A stretch of 64,000 bases of DNA from Xanthobacteraceae bacterium (lineage in GTDB: Bacteria > Pseudomonadota > Alphaproteobacteria > Rhizobiales > Xanthobacteraceae): contig JAHBZE010000002.1 of NCBI GenBank assembly GCA_019635585.1, forward strand, positions 682,001 through 746,000, given 5' to 3'. The notes below the pieces were generated by a model that was not told the DNA's origin, searched no databases, and saw only the letters and a program-made list of their open reading frames with translations. The translations under genes and the position numbers were made by a program. Positions 19,097 to 29,801 of the stretch are shown here, one piece after another (positions within the stretch are counted from its first letter, which is position 1; each line of letters starts with the position of its first letter).

Positions 19097-19118
19097 AAGT
19101 CCCGTTGGTTCGGGACTT
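19097..19118. promoter_or_regulatory. Inverted repeat at head of kdp transcript
   Basis: AAGTCCCG (19097-19104) and CGGGACTT (19111-19118) form a perfect 8-base inverted repeat with a 6-base spacer. In the transcript it ends five bases before the ATG of the 27-residue ORF, where a ribosome site would be expected. It could be an operator or an RNA hairpin. Nothing else is recognisable in 19119-19259. Confidence 0.45.
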
Positions 19119-19259
19119 AATCAACGCCTTCGCGTGCAAGGATTCGATTGGGAAATGCGGTCGCCAAAATAAGGAAGTCGTAAAGGCAACCCTGGAACCG
19201 GTGGCTCGTCTGCATTCGCTGCAAACCGGAATTGAAACGCTACTAAGTCTTTGAAAATT

Positions 19260-19335
<76 letters not shown>

Positions 19336-19437
19336 GCACCAATCGGGCCGCGAGAACTGGCCCGCGGAGACGGGCGGAGATAGCAAAGCACCCCCGCCCT
19401 GTAAAGCATGGATTCCGGCAAATCGGGGCCGAAACCC

Positions 19438-20958
19438 CTATTCCGCAAAGGCTTCTTCGCGCTTCTTTCGAATGGACGGCAGCAGCACCAGAACGAGCGC
19501 GACCGCGGAAACCAGAAGCAGGCTCAGGCTGATCGGATCGCGGACAAAAATCGTCGCATCGCCGAAGGAAAGCTGCATGGCGCGGACGAAATACTGCTCC
19601 ATGAGGCGGCCGATGACGAAGCCAAGAAGCAACGGCGCAGGCTCGCATTCGAGCTTGTAGAGCACGTAGCCGACGACACCGCAGGCAGCCATCGTATGCA
19701 CATCGAACGGGTTGTTGCTGACCGAATAAACGCCGATGCAGCAGATCGTGACGATACCGGGAAACAGCAAACGATAGGGAATCGTCAGAAACTTCACCCA
19801 CATACCGATCAGCGGAAGGTTCAACACGAGAAGCATGAAGTTGCCGATCCACATCGAGGTGACGACACCCCAGAACAGGTCGGGCTTATCGGTAACAAGC
19901 GTCGGCCCCGGCACGATCCGGTGAATGATGAGCGCGCCAAGCATCAGCGCCATCACCGGGTTCGAAGGAATACCGAGTGTCAGCATCGGGATGAAAGAGA
20001 TTTGCGCACCCGAGTTGTTCGCCGACTCCGGCGCGGCCACGCCCGCGAGTTTACCCTTGCCGAATTCGTGCGGCGTCTTCGAAATCCGCTTCTCCAACGA
20101 ATAGGCTGCAAACGCACCGAGCACCGCGCCGCCGCCCGGCAGGATGCCGAGCACGGATCCAACCGTAGTACCGCGCAGGATCGGCGGAATCATTTCCTTG
20201 AGCTCGGCCTTCGTCGGGATGAGATCTAAGAAGCGCGACTTGATTGCCTGACGCTGTTCTTCATCTTCAAGGTTGCGGATGATTTCGCCAATACCGAAAA
20301 TACCCATCGACAGCGCGACGAAGTCGAAGCCGTCGAAGAACTGCGAATTGTCGAAGGTAAACCGCGGCTGGCCGGATTCGCTTGGCCCCACCATCGCGAT
20401 GAGCAAGCCGAGCACGATCATCGCGAGCGCTTTCAGCAGCGAGCCTTGCGCGAGCACCACCGCCGCAACGAAGCCCATGACCATCAACGAAAAATAATCG
20501 GCCGGCGAGAATTTCAGCGCCGCCGCGGCGAGGATCGGCGCGAAACCGACGATCAGGAAGGTCGCCACCGTACCCGCGAAGAACGAACCGACGGCGGAGG
20601 TAAACAATGCGAGGCCCGCCTTGCCTTTCTTCGCCATCTGGTGACCGTCGATCGCGGTCACGACCGACGAGGTTTCGCCGGGCAGATTGATCAGAATGGC
20701 TGTGGTAGAGCCGCCATACTGCGCGCCATAATAGATTCCCGAAAGCATGATCAACGCGGAGATCGGATCGAGCTTGAAGGTAATCGGCAAAAGCAGCGCG
20801 ATCGTTGCGATCGGTCCGAGGCCCGGAAGCACGCCGATCGCGGTGCCGAGTAGCACACCGACGAAGCAATAGAACAGATTATCCAGCGTGAACGCCTGAC
20901 CGAAGCCGAGCGACAGATTGGAGCCGACGTCCGCGAAAAACCCCGTGATCAAATCCAT
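19438..20958 (-). CDS. TctA-family tripartite tricarboxylate transporter, large membrane subunit
   Basis: A 506-residue inner-membrane protein with about twelve helices. The motifs GVLLGTAIGVLPGLGPIATI, YYGAQYGGSTTAILINLPGE and GSVLGILPGGGAVLGAFAAY, with PESANNSGAQ, are the paired glycine-rich signatures of TctA. It forms the transport path of a TTT system fed by a periplasmic binding protein; substrates range over citrate and other carboxylates, and this one cannot be assigned. The start at 20958 is chosen because the longer frame overlaps TctB and adds a non-conserved leader. Order on the minus strand is binding protein, small subunit, large subunit. Confidence 0.93.
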   Translation of the reverse strand: MDLITGFFADVGSNLSLGFGQAFTLDNLFYCFVGVLLGTAIGVLPGLGPIATIALLLPITFKLDPISALIMLSGIYYGAQYGGSTTAILINLPGETSSVVTAIDGHQMAKKGKAGLALFTSAVGSFFAGTVATFLIVGFAPILAAAALKFSPADYFSLMVMGFVAAVVLAQGSLLKALAMIVLGLLIAMVGPSESGQPRFTFDNSQFFDGFDFVALSMGIFGIGEIIRNLEDEEQRQAIKSRFLDLIPTKAELKEMIPPILRGTTVGSVLGILPGGGAVLGAFAAYSLEKRISKTPHEFGKGKLAGVAAPESANNSGAQISFIPMLTLGIPSNPVMALMLGALIIHRIVPGPTLVTDKPDLFWGVVTSMWIGNFMLLVLNLPLIGMWVKFLTIPYRLLFPGIVTICCIGVYSVSNNPFDVHTMAACGVVGYVLYKLECEPAPLLLGFVIGRLMEQYFVRAMQLSFGDATIFVRDPISLSLLLVSAVALVLVLLPSIRKKREEAFAE

Positions 20959-20977
20959 GTGCGTTTCTCGCCCGGTA

Positions 20978-21664
20978 TCAGTAACAGAAGGGAATGGACT
21001 CGCCGGCCACGCCGAGCGCAACCAGCGCGGTTCGCAGCCACGATCCGCAAAGCGCGATCGGCAACCCAAGTCCCCAGATGAAGATCAGCCACGAAAAGAT
21101 CGTCAGCACGATAGCGGTGGTGGTGGCCGAAAGCGCAGTCCACTTCTGGCTTGCGAGACAACTGACGAAGCCGGTGACGAAAATCGCCGGCACGAAACCG
21201 AGACCTTTGATCGTCGCGCCGAAGAACACCGTGATGCCGGTAATGATGAAGAGGCCGCGCCATGGCACTGGACCAAGCGCCTCGCCCCTGTTGCGCAACC
21301 CGCTCAGAAGAATCGCGACCGCAAAGATGAAGAGCAGCACGAGAAGCATCAGCGGGAAGAACGCGACGCCGGGCCGCGCCACGCGGCCGAGCGGCAGATC
21401 GAACATGCCCGCCGCGAATACCCCGCAAACCGCGAGCAGCACGATGCCGGTATAAAAATCTTTCGGATTGGCGACGCCGCCAAACCCGCCCTGACGTCGG
21501 AAGAACAGATAGGCGAAGACAAGATAAGCCGCGACGAGCAGCAGGACCGGGTACCAGCTCACCTCGATCGAACGCAGATAAAGGACTAGACCGAACATCG
21601 CAGCCCCGATCAGGGCGACGATAATGTCGACGGGATTCGTCCGCCTGCTTGTAGTGCTGCTCAT
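20978..21664 (-). CDS. TctB-family small membrane subunit, extended
   Basis: A 228-residue membrane protein. The last 150 residues (from NPKDFYTGIVLLAVCGVFA) match the four-helix DUF1468/TctB family. The first 70 or so residues (NPVDIIVALIGAAMFGLVLY) add two more hydrophobic segments, so it is longer than the usual 140-180 residues. The N-terminal part also begins with an NPxD motif, hinting at partial duplication. It sits 19 bases upstream of TctA. It completes the TTT transporter; the function of the extension is unknown. Confidence 0.85.
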   Translation of the reverse strand: MSSTTSRRTNPVDIIVALIGAAMFGLVLYLRSIEVSWYPVLLLVAAYLVFAYLFFRRQGGFGGVANPKDFYTGIVLLAVCGVFAAGMFDLPLGRVARPGVAFFPLMLLVLLFIFAVAILLSGLRNRGEALGPVPWRGLFIITGITVFFGATIKGLGFVPAIFVTGFVSCLASQKWTALSATTTAIVLTIFSWLIFIWGLGLPIALCGSWLRTALVALGVAGESIPFCY

Positions 21665-21684
21665 GTTTGCGCCCCCGGTAGGTG

Positions 21685-21721
21685 AAAAATCGGCCGGATG
21701 CGAGAGAGCGATCCGGCCGAT
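21685..21721 (-). terminator. Hairpin between binding-protein and membrane-subunit genes
   Basis: An 11-base perfect stem (21689-21699 with 21711-21721, core CGGCCGGAT/ATCCGGCCG) is followed on the minus strand by five T. Lying inside the operon, it probably causes partial termination and gives more binding protein than membrane subunits. Confidence 0.7.
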
Positions 21722-21744
21722 ATATTTTTTCGTTTGCTATGAGA

Positions 21745-22716
21745 TCAGTCGGCGTAGACGCCGGCTGCCTGAATGAGCGGACGCCACTTTTCGATTTCCG
21801 ACTTCAGCTTGGCCTGAAGCGCGGCGCCGGTCGCCTGGTTCTGCGGCACCGGCTCGGTGCCGAGATCGGCGAACGCGCCGACGACCTTCGGATCCTTGAG
21901 TGCCGCCTGCAAAGCCTGCGTGAGACGGGCGACGACTTCCTTCGGCGTGCCCTTCGGCGCGTAAACGCCGTGCCACACCGCAACTTCGAAGCCCTTGAGA
22001 CCTGCTTCGTCGAGCGTCGGCAGATTCGGCAGGTTCTTCACGCGGGTTTTCGTCGTGACGCCGTAAGCCTTCACCTTGCCACCCTTGATCTGGCCGGTGG
22101 TGTTGGTGGTTTGGTCGCACATCAGATCAACGTGGCCGCCGAGGATGTCGTTCATCGCCGGACCGGTGCCGTTATAGTTCACGGTGTTGAGCTGCTGCTT
22201 CACCGCGGCCTGGAACAGCATGCCGCAAAGATGCGAGGCCGAGCCGATGCCCGCGTTCGCGTAGGACGTCTTTTCCTTGTTCTTCGCAATATATTCGAGC
22301 ACGCCCTTGAGATCTTTCGCCTCGAAGTTCGGGCGCGCGATCAGCGACATCGGAGCATCCGTGACGAGACCGATGAACTCGAAATCGGTGAGCGGATTAT
22401 ATGCAAGCTTGCGATAAAGAGTCGGCGCGGTCGACATGCCGATGTGATGCAGAAGGATCGTGTAGCCGTCCGGCGCAGCCTTGGCGACGAGACCCGGAGC
22501 GCGCGTGCCACCGGCGCCGGCCGCGTTCTCGATAATGACCTGCTGGCCCAGGTTCTTCGACATCGATTCGGCAATGAGACGGCCGACGGTATCGGTCGGA
22601 CCGCCCGCCGCGAACGGAATCATCATCGTGATCGTGCGGGTCGGGTAGTTCTGCGCCGAAGCGCCGGTGATGCCGAGCGCGAGAATTCCCGCGGCGGCGA
22701 GTAGCCACTTACGCAT
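21745..22716 (-). CDS. TctC/Bug-family periplasmic substrate-binding protein
   Basis: A 323-residue exported protein. The signal peptide MRKWLLAAAGILALGITGAS ends at AQ, and the mature protein begins YPTRTITMMIPFAAGGPTDTV, the Bug-family hallmark, followed by VIIENAAGAGGTRA. The ATG at 22716 has a near-perfect GGGAGGA eight bases before it, better than the upstream ATG. It would capture a carboxylate for the TctAB pair. The region 22717-23036 (320 bases) contains no gene: it must hold this promoter and, at its right end, the TetR operator. Confidence 0.93.
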   Translation of the reverse strand: MRKWLLAAAGILALGITGASAQNYPTRTITMMIPFAAGGPTDTVGRLIAESMSKNLGQQVIIENAAGAGGTRAPGLVAKAAPDGYTILLHHIGMSTAPTLYRKLAYNPLTDFEFIGLVTDAPMSLIARPNFEAKDLKGVLEYIAKNKEKTSYANAGIGSASHLCGMLFQAAVKQQLNTVNYNGTGPAMNDILGGHVDLMCDQTTNTTGQIKGGKVKAYGVTTKTRVKNLPNLPTLDEAGLKGFEVAVWHGVYAPKGTPKEVVARLTQALQAALKDPKVVGAFADLGTEPVPQNQATGAALQAKLKSEIEKWRPLIQAAGVYAD

Positions 22717-22969
22717 TTTCGTCCTCCCAAAGACGGGTGCTGTGATCGGCACCCTTGTTCTTGTTGCGATCTGCCCAGCCCAAAAACGACGGGCACTGGT
22801 AGAAATCCATAGGCACCATTAGCGGCCATGCCCGTCAAGCCGAAAAGCAGGTCAAGCTGCTTAACACCGCGCAGTTGCAGCATTTTTCGCGCCGGATACG
22901 CGCAGTGACGGAACTTGCGGAAGTCCGATTTGACTCCTGATTTCTAGGGGAATATCCCGTCACTGCCTC

Positions 22970-22989
22970 GCGAGCGAACGTTCATTCGC
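22970..22989. promoter_or_regulatory. Probable TetR operator of RND operon
   Basis: GCGAGCGAAC followed directly by GTTCATTCGC forms a 20-base palindrome with eight of ten pairs matched, centred 57 bases before the TetR ATG. This layout is typical of autoregulated TetR-RND loci. The rest of 22717-22969 shows no clear element. Confidence 0.6.
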
Positions 22990-23036
22990 ACTTACCGCAA
23001 CGCAGCGGGCGAGCCGCCTCATCGGACGAAAAGACA

Positions 23037-23681
23037 ATGCGCCGCGCCAATACGAAGCTTCAGACCGATCGCCGCGAGATGATCCTGCTCGCGGCCAAGC
23101 GCTGCTTTTCCCGCAGCGGCTTCCACAGCACCTCGATGCAGGAAATCTGCGCCGAGGCGCAGATGAGCCCCGGCAGCCTCTACCGCTACTTCCCTTCCAA
23201 GGAAGCGATCATCGCCGGCATCGCCGAACAGGATCGCGCTGACGTCGCCGAGAAGTTTCAGGCGATCGTCGAAGCTCCCGATTTCTTCGAAGCGCTTGCC
23301 CTCGCCGCGCGCCGTTACATCGTCGAAGAGAGCGATGAGGAAGTCTGCCTGCATGCCGAAATCAAAGCAGAGAGCCGGCGCAACCCTGAGATCGCGAAGA
23401 TTTACGGAGGCGTCGAGCAGGAAGTGAAAGAGGGCATGTTGAGCATGCTTCGCGCCGCCGTAGCTCGTGGTGACATTCCGCGGACCGTCGATCTCGAGAT
23501 CGCGGCTACGATGTTGATGGCACTGGTAGACGGTCTCTATTGGCGGCGCGCTGTCGATCCCGAGTTCAATGCCGAAACAGTGCTGCCGACTTTGCTGTCG
23601 GTAACGCACTTCCTGTTGACCAAACCCGAAAATCACACATCGAAGTCCGCAATGGCGGGCCAACCGGCCGCCGGAGAGTAA
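23037..23681 (+). CDS. TetR-family repressor of RND operon
   Basis: A 214-residue regulator. The N-terminal helix-turn-helix reads MILLAAKRCFSRSGFHSTSM then QEICAEAQMSPGSLYRYFPSKEA, the classic TetR recognition pattern; the remaining helices form a ligand and dimer domain. It is the first gene of an operon with the fusion protein and RND permease (two-base gap to the next start), so it most likely represses its own operon through the palindrome at 22970-22989 and is released by a pump substrate. Confidence 0.92.
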   Translation: MRRANTKLQTDRREMILLAAKRCFSRSGFHSTSMQEICAEAQMSPGSLYRYFPSKEAIIAGIAEQDRADVAEKFQAIVEAPDFFEALALAARRYIVEESDEEVCLHAEIKAESRRNPEIAKIYGGVEQEVKEGMLSMLRAAVARGDIPRTVDLEIAATMLMALVDGLYWRRAVDPEFNAETVLPTLLSVTHFLLTKPENHTSKSAMAGQPAAGE

Positions 23682-23683
23682 TC

Positions 23684-24925
23684 ATGCACGGCAATTTCGA
23701 ACGCACGAAAAAGAATCTTCGTTTCGCGCTCGCGGAGGCGAAACAGGGCATCAGGGCTATTGCCGCGGCGGCAGAACCGATCCGCCGGCGCATTCGCGTT
23801 CTCTACGAAAAGAGCCCGCTGAAAGGCAGCAAGCTCGCAGCAGTCGGATTGGTCGTGCTCGCTTTGCTCTGGATTGGATCTGGCATTTTGCTGCCGCATC
23901 ACCAAGCGCCGGCGCAAAACGTGGCGCAGGAAGCCGCGCAGAAATTCCGCGTCGCTGTACTCGACACACGGCTGGAGGACTACCAGCCGAGGCTGCTTCT
24001 TTCCGGCCGGACCGAAGCCGACAAGAAAGTCTCGATCGTCGCGCGTACACAGGCGATCGTCAGTGAGCTTCGCGTGAAGCGCGGCGACCGCGTGAAAGCC
24101 GGCGACGTACTTGCAATCCTTACCGATGACGGCCGCAACGCGCAGCTCAAGCAAGCCCGCGCGCTCGTGCAGCAGCGTAAGGCCGAGTTCGAGGCCCGCA
24201 CCAAACTGATCGAGCAGGGCAACCTGCCAAAGCTCGATGCGAACAGCATCGCATCCCAGCTCCGCGCCGCGGAAGCCGCCCTCGCCCAGGCTGAAGCGGA
24301 AGCCGAGCGCATCCGCATCGTCGCGCCGTGGGATGGCGTGGTGAATCAGGTTTCCGCCGAACAGGGCCAGTTCCTGATGCTGATGCCTTCGATGGGCGCC
24401 GGCGCAACCGGCGCCAACGAAATCGCACAGATGATTTCGCTCGACCCCATCGTAGTGATCGTCGAAGTCTCCGAGAAGCGGCTTGGCGGCGTTCGCGTCG
24501 GCGAACCTGCGGAACTGCGTCTCGTCACCGGCGACGTCGTGAAGGGCAAGGTCCGCTACATTTCGAAGAGTGCCGCCGCGACCACCCGCACCTACCGCGT
24601 CGATATCGAAGCCGCGAACCCGGACAACAAGATTCCCGACGGCATCACTACCGAAGTCGCGATTCTGCTTGCGCATGTGCAGGCGACCAAGGTGCCGCGC
24701 TCGGCGCTGGTATTTTCCGCGCAGGGCAAACTCGGCGTTCGCGCTGTTACCGCCGAGAACAAGGTGATCTTCGTTCCCATCGAACTCGTCGACGACCAGC
24801 AGCAGTTTATGTGGGTCAAGGGGATTGAGGATGGCACGAGGGTGATCGTGCAGGGCCAGGACTTCGTACGCGAAAAACAGATTGTGGACGTTGCGCCCGC
24901 CGATCTGCAGAACGCCCAGCGCTGA
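23684..24925 (+). CDS. RND periplasmic adaptor (membrane fusion protein)
   Basis: A 413-residue HlyD-type adaptor. One N-terminal membrane anchor (LAAVGLVVLALLWIGSGILL, about residues 46-65) precedes the lipoyl half-motifs (SIVARTQAIVSELRVKRGDR, and IRIVAPWDGVVNQV), a helical hairpin (about 140-205) and beta-barrel domains. The ATG at 23684 follows GGAGAG; a longer frame would run into tetR. It links the permease to an outer-membrane channel, which is not encoded here. Confidence 0.92.
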   Translation: MHGNFERTKKNLRFALAEAKQGIRAIAAAAEPIRRRIRVLYEKSPLKGSKLAAVGLVVLALLWIGSGILLPHHQAPAQNVAQEAAQKFRVAVLDTRLEDYQPRLLLSGRTEADKKVSIVARTQAIVSELRVKRGDRVKAGDVLAILTDDGRNAQLKQARALVQQRKAEFEARTKLIEQGNLPKLDANSIASQLRAAEAALAQAEAEAERIRIVAPWDGVVNQVSAEQGQFLMLMPSMGAGATGANEIAQMISLDPIVVIVEVSEKRLGGVRVGEPAELRLVTGDVVKGKVRYISKSAAATTRTYRVDIEAANPDNKIPDGITTEVAILLAHVQATKVPRSALVFSAQGKLGVRAVTAENKVIFVPIELVDDQQQFMWVKGIEDGTRVIVQGQDFVREKQIVDVAPADLQNAQR

Positions 24926-24937
24926 CGGGAGTAACCG

Positions 24938-27900
24938 ATGAATCCCGTCGATTTTGCAATTACCCGGTCGCGGCTGACGATCGCGACCCTGATCTTCCTG
25001 CTACTCGCAGGTGCGGTCGCCTATGTGCGGATCGCGAAGGAATCCGAACCCGACGTGCGGATTCCGATCGTCTATGTGCAGCTTTCCCAGCGAGGCATCA
25101 GCCCCGAAGACTCTGAGCGGCTTCTCTTGCGCCCCGTCGAGACCAAGCTGAAATCGGTCGGCAACGTCAAGGAAATGCGGAGCCAGGCGTTCGAGAACGG
25201 CGGTTATGTACTGCTCGAATTCAACGCCGGCTTCGATTCCAAATCCGCGCTCGCCGATGTGCGCGCCAAGGTCGACGAAGCCAAGCGCGACATGCCGACC
25301 GACATGGACGAGCCGCTGGTGCAGGAGGTCAACCTCTCGCTCTATCCGGTGATTGTGGTCGCGCTCTCCGGCGATGTGCCGGAGCGCACGCTTCTTCACA
25401 TCGCGCGCACCGCGAAAAATGCGATCGAGCAATCGCCGGGCGTGTTGTCCGCCGATCTGCGCGGCGCGCGCGACGAAGCGGTCGAAATCATCGCCAACCC
25501 CGCGCTTATGAAGAGCTATAACGTCGCGCTCGATCAGCTTTTGCAGATTACCCGCGCCTCGAACTCGCTGGTTGCCGCCGGCTCCATCGAAGGCGAGACC
25601 GGCCGCTTCGCGGTCAAGGTGCCTTCGCTCATCGAAAAGCCCGAGGACGTGCTGCGAATTCCGGTCGCCGCGACCTCCGGCGCGAACGTAACGCTCGGCG
25701 ACATCGCGGAAGTGCGCCCGACTTTCAAGGACGCGCTTACGATCACACGCGTCAACGGTCAGCCGGCCATGACCATCGAAGTGACCAAGCGCACCGGCGA
25801 AAACCTCATCAACACCGTAGACGGCGTGAAGAAGGTCGTCGAGCAGTTGCAGAAGACCTGGCCAGCCGCGGTGAAGGTGTCTTTTACGCAGGACAAGTCG
25901 AAGACGATCCGCATCATGCTGCACGACCTGCAGAACTCGGTCGCGACCGCGGTGCTGCTCGTCACCGTCATCATTCTGTTTGCGCTCGGCCTGCGCGCTT
26001 CCGTGTTTATCGGTATTGCGATCCCCGCTTCGTTCCTGACCGGCGTACTCGGGCTTTATCTCGCCGGACTGACGATCAACATCGTCGTGCTGTTCTCGCT
26101 GATCCTCGCGGTCGGCATGCTGGTGGACGACGCGATCATCGTTTCCGAATTCGCGGAGCGGCGCATGTCGGAAGGCATGCAGCCGCGCGAAGCCTATTCG
26201 CTCGCCGCGAAACGCATGGCGACGCCGGTGATTTCGGCGACGTTTACCCGCATCGCCGCCTTCTCGCCGCTTCTGTTCTGGCCGGGCGTGGTCGGCGAGT
26301 TCATGAAATATCTGCCGATCACGCTGATCGCGACGCTGTTCGCGTCCATGGTGGTCGCGCTGATCTTCACGCCAACGCTGGGCGCATTGCTCGGCCGCGC
26401 CTCGCCGGTGCCGCATGACGATCGGGTCTCAGACAAAGGCCCCTATATGCGGCTTGTGAAGCGCGCAATCGCGCGGCCCGGCATGACCATCCTCATCGTG
26501 CTAGCCGTGCTGGTCGTGATCCAGCAGGCTTACGGACGCTTCGGCCGCGGCGTGGAATTCTTCCCAGACGTCGAGCCGGACTTCGGCCAGGTCGTGATCC
26601 ACGCCCGCGGCAATCTCTCGATCGAAGAGAAAGACCGTGTCATGCGGCAGGTCGAGGCGCGCGTGCTGAAATTCCCCGGCCTTTCGACCGTCTATTCGCG
26701 TGTCGGCGAACAGCCGCGCGGACAGGACGAGCTTTCGGAAGACACCGTCGGTGTCATGCAGTTCGAGTTCGCGGACTGGAAAACGCGGCCTAAGGCGCGC
26801 GAGATCATGAACCAGATGCGCGACGTAACCGCGGATATTCCCGGCGTACAGATCGAAGTGACCGCACCGCGCGCCGGCCCGCCGACCGGCAAGCCGGTGC
26901 AGGTGCAGCTCTCCGCGCTCAATCCGGATCTTCTGCCCGCCGCCGCGCAGAAGGTCGCGGCGATCCTCGCCAGACATCCGCAGGTGCGCGACCTCGACGA
27001 CGGCCAGCAGCTTCCCGGCATCGACTGGACCATTCAGGTCAACAAGGCGCTCGCCGCGCAATATGGCGCAAGCGCCGCGACCGTCGGCAACGCCGTGCAG
27101 CTCGTGACGAACGGCCTGAAGATCACCGACTATCGCCCGGCGGAAGCCGACAAGCCGGTGGATATCATCGTGCGCTTCCCGCCCGAGCTGCGCTCGCTTG
27201 GCCAGATCGATGAACTGCGTGCACAGACTGCTTCCGGCCACGTTCCGCTCGGCAACTTCGTCGAACGGGTGCCGCAGAAGCGCGTCGGCAACATCAAACG
27301 CGTAAACGGCAACCGTATCATCACAGTGCAGTCGAACGTCGTCGCCGGCGTGCAAAGCTCGGTGGTGCAGCAGGAAATCGCCGCCGAAATCGCGAAAACC
27401 GATCTCGGTTCGGGCGTGTTGTGGAAAATGAAGGGCGAGGACGAAGAACGCGAGAAGGCTGGTGCCTTCCTCGTGACCGCTTTTGCGACCGCGATCTTCC
27501 TGATCTTCACGATCCTGCTCGCGCAGTTCAACAAGATCACTTCGGTCTTCGTGGTGCTGACGGCGGTCGTGCTTTCGACATTCGGCGTCATGCTCGGCTT
27601 CATGCTGATGGGCCAGCCCTTCGGCGTGGTCATGGGCGGCATCGGCGTGATCGCAAACGCAGGCGTGATCGTGAACAACAACATCGTTCTCATCGATACC
27701 TATGATCGGCTGCGGCACGAGGGCATGAACGCCTATGACGCGATCCTGCTCACCTGCCGCGAACGCGCGCGTCCCGTCGTGCTGACGGCGGTCGCGGCGA
27801 TCCTCGGCGTGCTGCCGATTGCGTTCGGGGTGAACCTCGACTTCGTGATGCGGGAAGTCGCGGTCGGTGCGCCGGCGACGCAATGGTGGATCAATCTCTC

Positions 27901-28066
27901 CACCGCCATCGTCTTCGGCCTCGGCTTCGCGACCATACTGACTCTCGTGGTCACGCCCGCGATGCTGATGGGCATAGAGCAGATGGCGCAATGGCGCAGG
28001 CGAAAGTTCGGCAAGAAACAGCCAAACAAAAGGTCAGGCGGTACTAAAATCGTCCCCGCCGAATAA
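24938..28066 (+). CDS. RND efflux permease
   Basis: A 1,042-residue inner-membrane pump of full length. The N-terminus MNPVDFAITRSRLTIATLIF and the porter start IVYVQLSQRGISPEDSERLL are typical. TM4 carries the proton-relay pair in LAVGMLVDDAIIVSEFAERR. The second half repeats the membrane fold, with VIANAGVIVNNNIVLIDTYD and the conserved RARPVVLTAVAAILGVLPIA. It works with the adaptor 12 bases upstream under TetR control. The substrate is not predictable. A bidirectional terminator follows. Confidence 0.93.
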   Translation: MNPVDFAITRSRLTIATLIFLLLAGAVAYVRIAKESEPDVRIPIVYVQLSQRGISPEDSERLLLRPVETKLKSVGNVKEMRSQAFENGGYVLLEFNAGFDSKSALADVRAKVDEAKRDMPTDMDEPLVQEVNLSLYPVIVVALSGDVPERTLLHIARTAKNAIEQSPGVLSADLRGARDEAVEIIANPALMKSYNVALDQLLQITRASNSLVAAGSIEGETGRFAVKVPSLIEKPEDVLRIPVAATSGANVTLGDIAEVRPTFKDALTITRVNGQPAMTIEVTKRTGENLINTVDGVKKVVEQLQKTWPAAVKVSFTQDKSKTIRIMLHDLQNSVATAVLLVTVIILFALGLRASVFIGIAIPASFLTGVLGLYLAGLTINIVVLFSLILAVGMLVDDAIIVSEFAERRMSEGMQPREAYSLAAKRMATPVISATFTRIAAFSPLLFWPGVVGEFMKYLPITLIATLFASMVVALIFTPTLGALLGRASPVPHDDRVSDKGPYMRLVKRAIARPGMTILIVLAVLVVIQQAYGRFGRGVEFFPDVEPDFGQVVIHARGNLSIEEKDRVMRQVEARVLKFPGLSTVYSRVGEQPRGQDELSEDTVGVMQFEFADWKTRPKAREIMNQMRDVTADIPGVQIEVTAPRAGPPTGKPVQVQLSALNPDLLPAAAQKVAAILARHPQVRDLDDGQQLPGIDWTIQVNKALAAQYGASAATVGNAVQLVTNGLKITDYRPAEADKPVDIIVRFPPELRSLGQIDELRAQTASGHVPLGNFVERVPQKRVGNIKRVNGNRIITVQSNVVAGVQSSVVQQEIAAEIAKTDLGSGVLWKMKGEDEEREKAGAFLVTAFATAIFLIFTILLAQFNKITSVFVVLTAVVLSTFGVMLGFMLMGQPFGVVMGGIGVIANAGVIVNNNIVLIDTYDRLRHEGMNAYDAILLTCRERARPVVLTAVAAILGVLPIAFGVNLDFVMREVAVGAPATQWWINLSTAIVFGLGFATILTLVVTPAMLMGIEQMAQWRRRKFGKKQPNKRSGGTKIVPAE

Positions 28067-28070
28067 ATGA

Positions 28071-28106
28071 AAAACGGGCCGCATTTAATGCGGCCCGTTC
28101 TCATTT
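28071..28106. terminator. Bidirectional terminator between RND and leuA
   Basis: AACGGGCCGCATT (28073-28085) and AATGCGGCCCGTT (28087-28099) form a perfect 13-base stem. T-rich sequence follows on the plus strand (CTCATTTT) and AAAA precedes it, giving T's on the minus strand. It serves both convergent genes. Confidence 0.85.
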
Positions 28107-28121
28107 TCGCGATGTCGCGGC

Positions 28122-29696
<1,575 letters not shown>

Positions 29697-29734
29697 CGTT
29701 CTATTCCTTCTTTGGCTTTACGCCGCTTCGGGCG

Positions 29735-29801
29735 CTCCGGGGTTCTGGTTCGGCTCGATCCCCTGAGTGCCAAGGCGCAAGCGCCCAGCCGGCCTCAGGG
29801 G
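29735..29801 (-). promoter_or_regulatory. leuA leader with competing RNA stems
   Basis: On the transcript, CCCCTGAG (29801-29794) pairs perfectly with CTCAGGGG (29767-29760). The latter can instead pair with CCCCGGAG (29742-29735), seven of eight bases. A further stem (29837-29846 with 29852-29860) lies in the leader ORF. This looks like an attenuation switch, but no T-run follows the distal stem, so its mode and polarity are unresolved. Confidence 0.55.

Noticed and set aside
25001-26416. 471-codon open frame antisense to the RND permease
   Set aside because: It mirrors the RND coding sequence in a GC-rich gene; the protein is rich in Arg, His and Asp with no known motif, while the plus-strand frame is a complete RND pump.
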